DNA of 64,000 bases from positions 468,501-532,500 of the forward strand of contig JAUIMM010000582.1 in the NCBI GenBank assembly GCA_031769625.1, written 5' to 3'. The notes beneath the pieces are model-generated. The model was not told the origin of the DNA. It did not search any database and saw nothing but the letters and a program-made list of their open reading frames with translations. The DNA is from Taudactylus pleione. Lineage: Eukaryota > Chordata > Amphibia > Anura > Myobatrachidae. Positions within the stretch are counted from its first letter, which is position 1, and the number at the start of each line of letters is the position of its first letter. A program made the position numbers and the translations under genes. Below are positions 59,009 to 64,000 of this stretch, in pieces.

Positions 59009-59614
59009 TGTGACACAGTTAGGTTAGGGGGTCCCTCTCCTGGGTAGAGGTCTCCTTCCTTACACACACACACAGCAGCAGGGAAGCAGCACACCAGTCT
59101 GGATGCGAGTACAAGCTGGTCGGCGCCAGTCTTTATTGTACAATGTCAGAAACATAAAGAAAACATAAATATAAATCCTAGCCCTGTCGGGGCACTAACT
59201 TCACAGGTAGTTCCCTCACTACCAGAACCTGGCAGGGCCTAATGCCCTCACCAGCAACAAAGCACAGCACAACACTCACAGATAGGTTTTCCAAGTGTCT
59301 CTGAGCAAACTCCCTGCCTGCTCTCCCAGGTGAGACAATCAGCCCTAAACACACTAGGCTTATATTGGCCACTCTCAGGTGGAAAACTAACAAGCCTGTT
59401 ACCAGGCTGCGAGAACCAAAACCTGGAGTGGCCGTGGGTGGAGCCCTCCCTCTCCTCTCACCCACAACCCCCAGGTCCCAAACCGGCTTTTCAAAAAGCC
59501 GAAACTCAAGCCTGCTACACTGCAGACTTTCTCCTGGGAGTTTAAAACACATAATGACAGGAATCTGGGACAAATGTACCTGCCACAGACCACTTTACCA
59601 GTGATCCTATCACA
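59009..59614 (-). mobile_element. Probable solo LTR, 606 bp
   Basis: Begins TGTGACACAGTT and ends CCTATCACA on the plus strand, so both ends have TG/CA termini. GTAT flanks both sides (59005-59008 and 59615-59618), a candidate 4-bp duplication. On the minus strand an AATAAAGACTGG signal (around 59132) fits an LTR polyadenylation site, which suggests minus orientation. No internal retroviral or retrotransposon genes remain beside it, so it would be a solo LTR of a gypsy- or retrovirus-like element. Confidence 0.6.
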
Positions 59615-59618
59615 GTAT

Positions 59619-61138
59619 ACTGACAATATGTTAACGGGCCTAATTTAATAAGTATCTCTGCAGTAACGTTTGTTCTGGCTGCCATCTTAGGTCAGGTGAT
59701 TGCCTGGAACTTCCTGGCAGTCATTTTGGTTTTCGTTTCTGCAGTGTTTTAAATGACTGACTTTCTATGACTGCGGGTTAACGTTGAATAATTGCCCTTC
59801 AGGGACTCTGTGATGTCCGTGACTATTGTCTCACAGATATAGACGATGGTTCTGTGGAAATATTAGGGGGATTTCAATTTGGCAGCTTGGAGACTTTAAC
59901 CCTTCGCTCCCTGTCCCATGGAATATGTGCTGTCGCTGATGGAAAAGATCCGTCATTGACTTTTGTTCATTGTCTAATAGTCTCGCACAAAGAGCGGGCT
60001 TTGGGGGGACAGTTTGTGCTTCTGTGCTTTCGTACGCAGATAGAATGAAAAAATAAATAAAAATAAATATATATATATATTATAGTATTTTTTGTTTTTT
60101 TTTAAAGATTTTGCACAATGCTGTTTTGTTTTGTTTTTGCCATATATAAAATGCATGTAATGTACTCTGCAAATGCTTACTAGTATATTCATAGGCAGCT
60201 CCATGCAGTTACATCAGGAAGGATAGCCCTGTCACTTCCCTTAAAGGGGCAGTCCCCAGTTTATCAGCATATAATTACTGTCCACCTGCCCAGGGTTCAT
60301 CATCCTCCATTACAAAGTTGATCATAGGCTTCCAGAACACACACACTTTGCATTAAGCCATATCAGCTACCATTTACTGACACTGGTAATTACGGAATGG
60401 CAGTCTCGCCCCCTCTACGCCCTTCTTTGATGTAATACCATTCAGCAAAAACTGGCAAATTCTCTTCCCCATTATGGGTCCTGACATCTATGTAAAAAAA
60501 TAAAAATAAAATAGCGCTATTACTATTCTGCGTACACGACAGGGAGAATGTTAATTACAGGTCTCTGAAAGTGCTCTAATTAAGCTGGCGGTAATTCTGT
60601 GGTGATTCACGCAGCGAACAAGTCTCTTTCTTCTGACTTTTCATAACAATACCGTAGGGGTTTTCCCTCCTGTCAGTACCTATAGACTTATGATATCATT
60701 ATACTCTGTGTACTTCCTTAAGGTGATAAATTCCATATTGTGCTCTACGGCTTTGTTAATTTACGTTTTAATTTTATTTGATGTTTAACAGAGCTGCAAT
60801 GGGGCTTATTCCATAACACAGTGCTATGTTATAATGGTGCTGTAGCCCATAGCAACTGCAGGGGGACTTGGTAGCTGTGCTAAGGTGGCCCCTCCCCATA
60901 TCTGTTGTGTATTTGGTTTAGCTCAGGGGCGCAGATTTACATGTTTACATTAAATGCCAAGGACCACCCTGAATGTCCCACCGTCAGCGCACTGAAGTGG
61001 CATTTTGTATAGTGGATATATAAAGTCAGAATTGTACAGGAATTTTCAGTGACTACGGCGGACTTGAATGTTTAGGGCCCATTATTGGACAATTTTTTTT
61101 GCATATTCCTAAATGTGAAAGTAATTTAGGAAATATTC
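59619..61138. other. VAV2 intron 1, apparently unique non-coding DNA
   Basis: Short AT microsatellite near 60066-60080 and T runs near 60090. No gene or transposon end recognised. Confidence 0.45.
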
Positions 61139-61141
61139 ATT

Positions 61142-61473
61142 GGGAACGATTCTATTCAACGCGATGTAAATAGCGCAGGGAGATAGCTCCCTGAGCTATT
61201 CAATTCATTGCGATGTTAGGTCGGGGAAGGCTCGTTCTCGCGCCTTAAACAAGGTGTTTAGGCGCGATAACGGGCATTCCCCGACTTAACTTCCCGGCGC
61301 GAGGCTGTTTTCCAGGCGCGAAGGGCAGAAAGGGACTTTTGTCAGATTTCTTCTCTCATCCCTGGAGGGATGAGAGAAGAAATCATTAGTCGGACTCGGC
61401 AGCGCGGTGTATTGAATAGCTCCGGGAGCTCACTCCCGGAGCTATTTACATCGCGTTGAATAGAATCGTGCCC
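61142..61473. mobile_element. Fold-back MITE, GGGGGCGATTCAATTCARCG family, copy 3
   Basis: Ends GGGAACGATTCTATTCAACG and CGTTGAATAGAATCGTGCCC, flanked by ATT (61139-61141 and 61474-61476). Long arms and an inner hairpin TTCTTCTCTCATCCC / GGGATGAGAGAAGAA. 332 bp. Confidence 0.87.
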
Positions 61474-61613
61474 ATTGTAGTAGTGCAAGTGAGTTCCTGT
61501 AAAAATGTATGAGCAGGAACAAAATAATTTCCTTTGAGGCAGCTTTTGATTTGCCCATTGTGAGGAATATACAAATCCTTTCAGTAATTCCCTAAGTTGT
61601 ATTAATACTGTAA

Positions 61614-61949
61614 TGGTGCGTACACACTTGGCGATGTTACTGAGCAATTGCACGATTGCGACATTGTAATCGTGCAATCGCTCAGTAAACGTGCACAAAT
61701 CGTGCACTATAATGTTGAAAACGACCAGCGATGTGCGCTCCTGCTGGTCGTTTCCGACATTGGCCAGCATGTTCAGGCAATGGACAATCTACCGATAACG
61801 ACAGATTGGCCATGTTCAGGAATGATGGAGGGTGCCTGCACTTAACGACTGATCGTTCAGTGCAGAGACTACAGGGGATCAGGAACGACTGTACGATCAC
61901 GATATCCTAATTGTACTGTCTTTCCTAATCGCCTAGTGTGTACGCACCT
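61614..61949. mobile_element. PIF/Harbinger-like MITE, TGGTGCRTACACAC family, copy 5
   Basis: Ends TGGTGCGTACACACTTGGCG and CGCCTAGTGTGTACGCACCT, flanked by TAA (61611-61613 and 61950-61952). 336 bp, non-coding. Confidence 0.88.
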
Positions 61950-61952
61950 TAA

Positions 61953-63001
61953 GTGGTTGGGAACTAGCTGTACTGAAAGGGCAGACTTTATTGCAACAAC
62001 TACTGCACCTGTCATACGAAAACCATTCACTAAAGTAAGTCCAAAGACACAATAATTAGATTCTCTGCTTGAAGTGCACCTGTAAAACCTATGCACCAAG
62101 TAGGCAGCCATTTTGTGGACTGAACCAAGCTTGTAAAAAAAGAATCAGGAGTCAGAAAATGTCATGAACATCCCAAAGTACATCTTACCTCAATTTATCG
62201 TGGTTTGCTCACAAACTGACCGAGTGTAGTCTGTGAAAAACATTCGTTAAAAACCTACAAAATGGCTGCCACCAACTTGCACAGGTGACCTAAACACCTC
62301 AACTGGCTGAGCATCATGGAAGCTGTACTTCAGAGCTACCGTCTGCATAGCACAAATTATTATAAGGAACATTTTTGTTTAAGATTATAAGCATATTTCA
62401 AGTTTCTCATCCTAAATTCTATAATGATATCTCTAATTGTAACTTCACCACTTCTAACATTATAATCTTCAAGTGATGGTCACACTATTGGTTGTTTTAT
62501 TGAGTGGCGAGGTGCAGGTGCCTAGGACTGGTAATACAGGAGGCACCAGACCCCTCACTGACGTATATAGATAGTTATATGGGCATATTTAGCATAGGGC
62601 AAAGAGTCCTATTGATGATGGCATAAGGTTGGCCGGGGAAGAGTGGCAGGTTATCTCCTACCCAAGTATCTTCAGCTACTGCAGCAATCATTATGTGGGC
62701 CATTGCAGAAGCGTCTTTGCAGGTGAAAGGGGGTGTCGCCACGGTTCGGGTTGTGGCTCGGATGTTCCCGCCAAGTTTGGATCTCGGAACGAGGCAAAAT
62801 GTCATCTTTCACGGACATCAAATACACGAGGGGAAGGCTGAACCTAGCTTGTGCATATTATCGCCGCTGCGACTGTAATAGCGTCCACCTCTGAATGTTT
62901 TTGCTATTTGGTCGGGCCTCCTGTAGTTTTAATACTTACAATATGCTCAGTGTATGTTTAAAAAAATAAAATAAAAAATAAATATATATGTTTTTATACG
63001 T
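61953..63001. other. VAV2 intron 1, non-coding
   Basis: Nothing firmly recognised; the phrases CAAAATGGCTGCCACC and GCCATTTTGTG recur in frog intergenic DNA but no boundaries are visible. Confidence 0.35.
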
Positions 63002-63003
63002 AG

Positions 63004-63270
63004 GGGCCGATTCAATTCAGCGCACTGTTGTTTGCGCCAGGAGATAGCCCCCGGAGCGATTAAATTCACCGCGCTGTTAGGGTGACTAAATGATTTCTTC
63101 TCGCACACTCCTGAGGGTGAGGAGAAATCCGACCAAAGTACCGGCCGCGAGGCTGTTTTCCGGCATAGCAAGGTGCTAACGGCCTCGCGGCCGGCACTTT
63201 AGTTTGAGAATGACCATTTCTCGCGGCTAAACAACCTGGTTAAGTCGCGAGAACCGGCATTCTCCGACTT
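63004..63270. mobile_element. Fold-back MITE, GGGGGCGATTCAATTCARCG family, copy 4, right end lost
   Basis: Left arm GGGGCCGATTCAATTCAGCG, inner hairpin with TGATTTCTTCTCGCACACTC and AGGAGAAATCC, then GCGGCCGGCACTTTAG. The matching right terminus is absent. Confidence 0.7.
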
Positions 63271-64000
63271 GACACGTAACAGCCACAGATAAGAAACCAG
63301 AAAATCAATGGCAACACAGACGAGCGACATTCAGCGACACGCATAACGACACGGCATGTGGCACTCGCCGGTAGATGATACACCATGACATGATACGCAC
63401 GCACGCACGACACGCTAATGTCATGATTTGTGAATTGCTCTGTGTGGGAAATGATGGAGGACGGCGAGGAAACCAGTGTTGCAGAGAAGAACGCGGTACT
63501 GTTACTGCAAGACGCACAGTACGAGAACATAAAGCCTCTCGCCTTGTTGGATGAGCAATAAAAGGGAAATTAATAAGAATACATTCATAATCTGTCAGAG
63601 GTAATGTGAGCTGGAGACCGGCAACCATTTCTCGCTCGTAAAAGCAGGAGGCATTGTCGCAGAGGCGATTAATAGCGATGTAATACGTGGGAGCAATCTG
63701 CTTCCTGTACAATCTCCCCCCCCCCCCCCCCCCCCAGCAGTATTAATAGTGTCAGTGGAAATGATTACACTGTACGGGAGGGATGCTGTGTTTTATTCCA
63801 GGAATGTTAGCAGAGCGCTACTGTTACTTCCTGTCAGGCAGGATGGTTATAATATAGGGGGGCAGGGGCTTCCACACTGGGTGCTGGGGGGCATTTGCAG
63901 GGGTGCCAAGGGGGTGGTGGTCCAGGACCAAGCCAAATTGTCACTGTGATAGGCAAAACCAGTGATAGTGGCTGCCAATCATAGAATATGTTGGGTACGG
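63271..64000. other. VAV2 intron 1, non-coding; poly(C) run
   Basis: A run of about 19 C lies at 63717-63735. Nothing else recognised up to the window edge. Confidence 0.45.

Larger units (their letters stand above)
41480..64000 (+). other. VAV2: VAV2 intron 1 (5' part)
   Basis: Starts with GTAAAG after the coding exon. No continuation of the calponin-homology domain (the expected exon 2 begins with an FLCLKNIR-like sequence) was found up to the right edge, in line with the very long first intron of VAV2 in other vertebrates. The interval is filled by MITEs, simple repeats and apparently unique non-coding DNA. Confidence 0.85.

Noticed and set aside
41480..64000. VAV2 exon 2
   Set aside because: No segment resembling the next part of the calponin-homology domain was found; it must lie beyond the window.

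Overview
The window is vertebrate nuclear DNA, most likely from an anuran amphibian with a large, transposon-rich genome. Only two protein-coding gene parts are supported. On the minus strand at 4662-4913 is a complete 83-codon ORF recognised as BRD3OS, the small conserved protein of the BRD3 opposite-strand locus. On the plus strand at 41276-41479 is coding exon 1 of VAV2, ending at a canonical splice donor. In human, VAV2 and BRD3OS are neighbours transcribed away from each other, and the orientation here agrees, so the window holds the conserved VAV2-BRD3OS intergenic interval plus the first 22.5 kb of VAV2 intron 1. The organism call rests on this vertebrate gene pair and on the repeat types; it is an inference.

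Layout. 1-1560: inverted-repeat DNA that looks like a DIRS-type retroelement remnant. 1953-4083: a 5'-truncated L1-type LINE with a perfect 15-bp target duplication. 4.3-6.3 kb: BRD3OS coding exon between fold-back MITEs. 6.5-22.5 kb: a 16-kb minisatellite built on a 29-bp unit, with higher-order periods of about 337 and 453 bp, a 1,496-bp tandem duplication and a 5.6-kb tandem duplication. 22.55-22.95 kb: a CpG-rich promoter-like block with a ZNF143/THAP11-like motif, an RFX-like motif and a strong minus-strand splice donor; it may be the 5' exon of BRD3OS, which would put the whole minisatellite inside a BRD3OS intron. 23-39.6 kb: dense non-autonomous DNA transposons (hAT-like with 8-bp duplications, PIF/Harbinger-like with 3-bp duplications), a 1.2-kb polypyrimidine tract, and a GAATAT-rich tandem array interrupted by two insertions. 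39.6-41.3 kb: VAV2 promoter region, with a perfect ZNF143/THAP11-type motif, GC-rich DNA and a 45-bp minisatellite between the GC-rich block and the start codon. 41.48-64 kb: VAV2 intron 1, again full of MITEs, plus a probable solo LTR at 59.0-59.6 kb.

Most long ORFs in the window are artefacts of tandem repeats or of fold-back elements. No tRNA, rRNA or CRISPR array was seen. The strongest unusual signals are the giant hierarchical minisatellite beside BRD3OS, the multi-palindrome fold-back transposon families with recognisable target duplications, a telomere-like-repeat-bearing fold-back element, and the VAV2 5' minisatellite.
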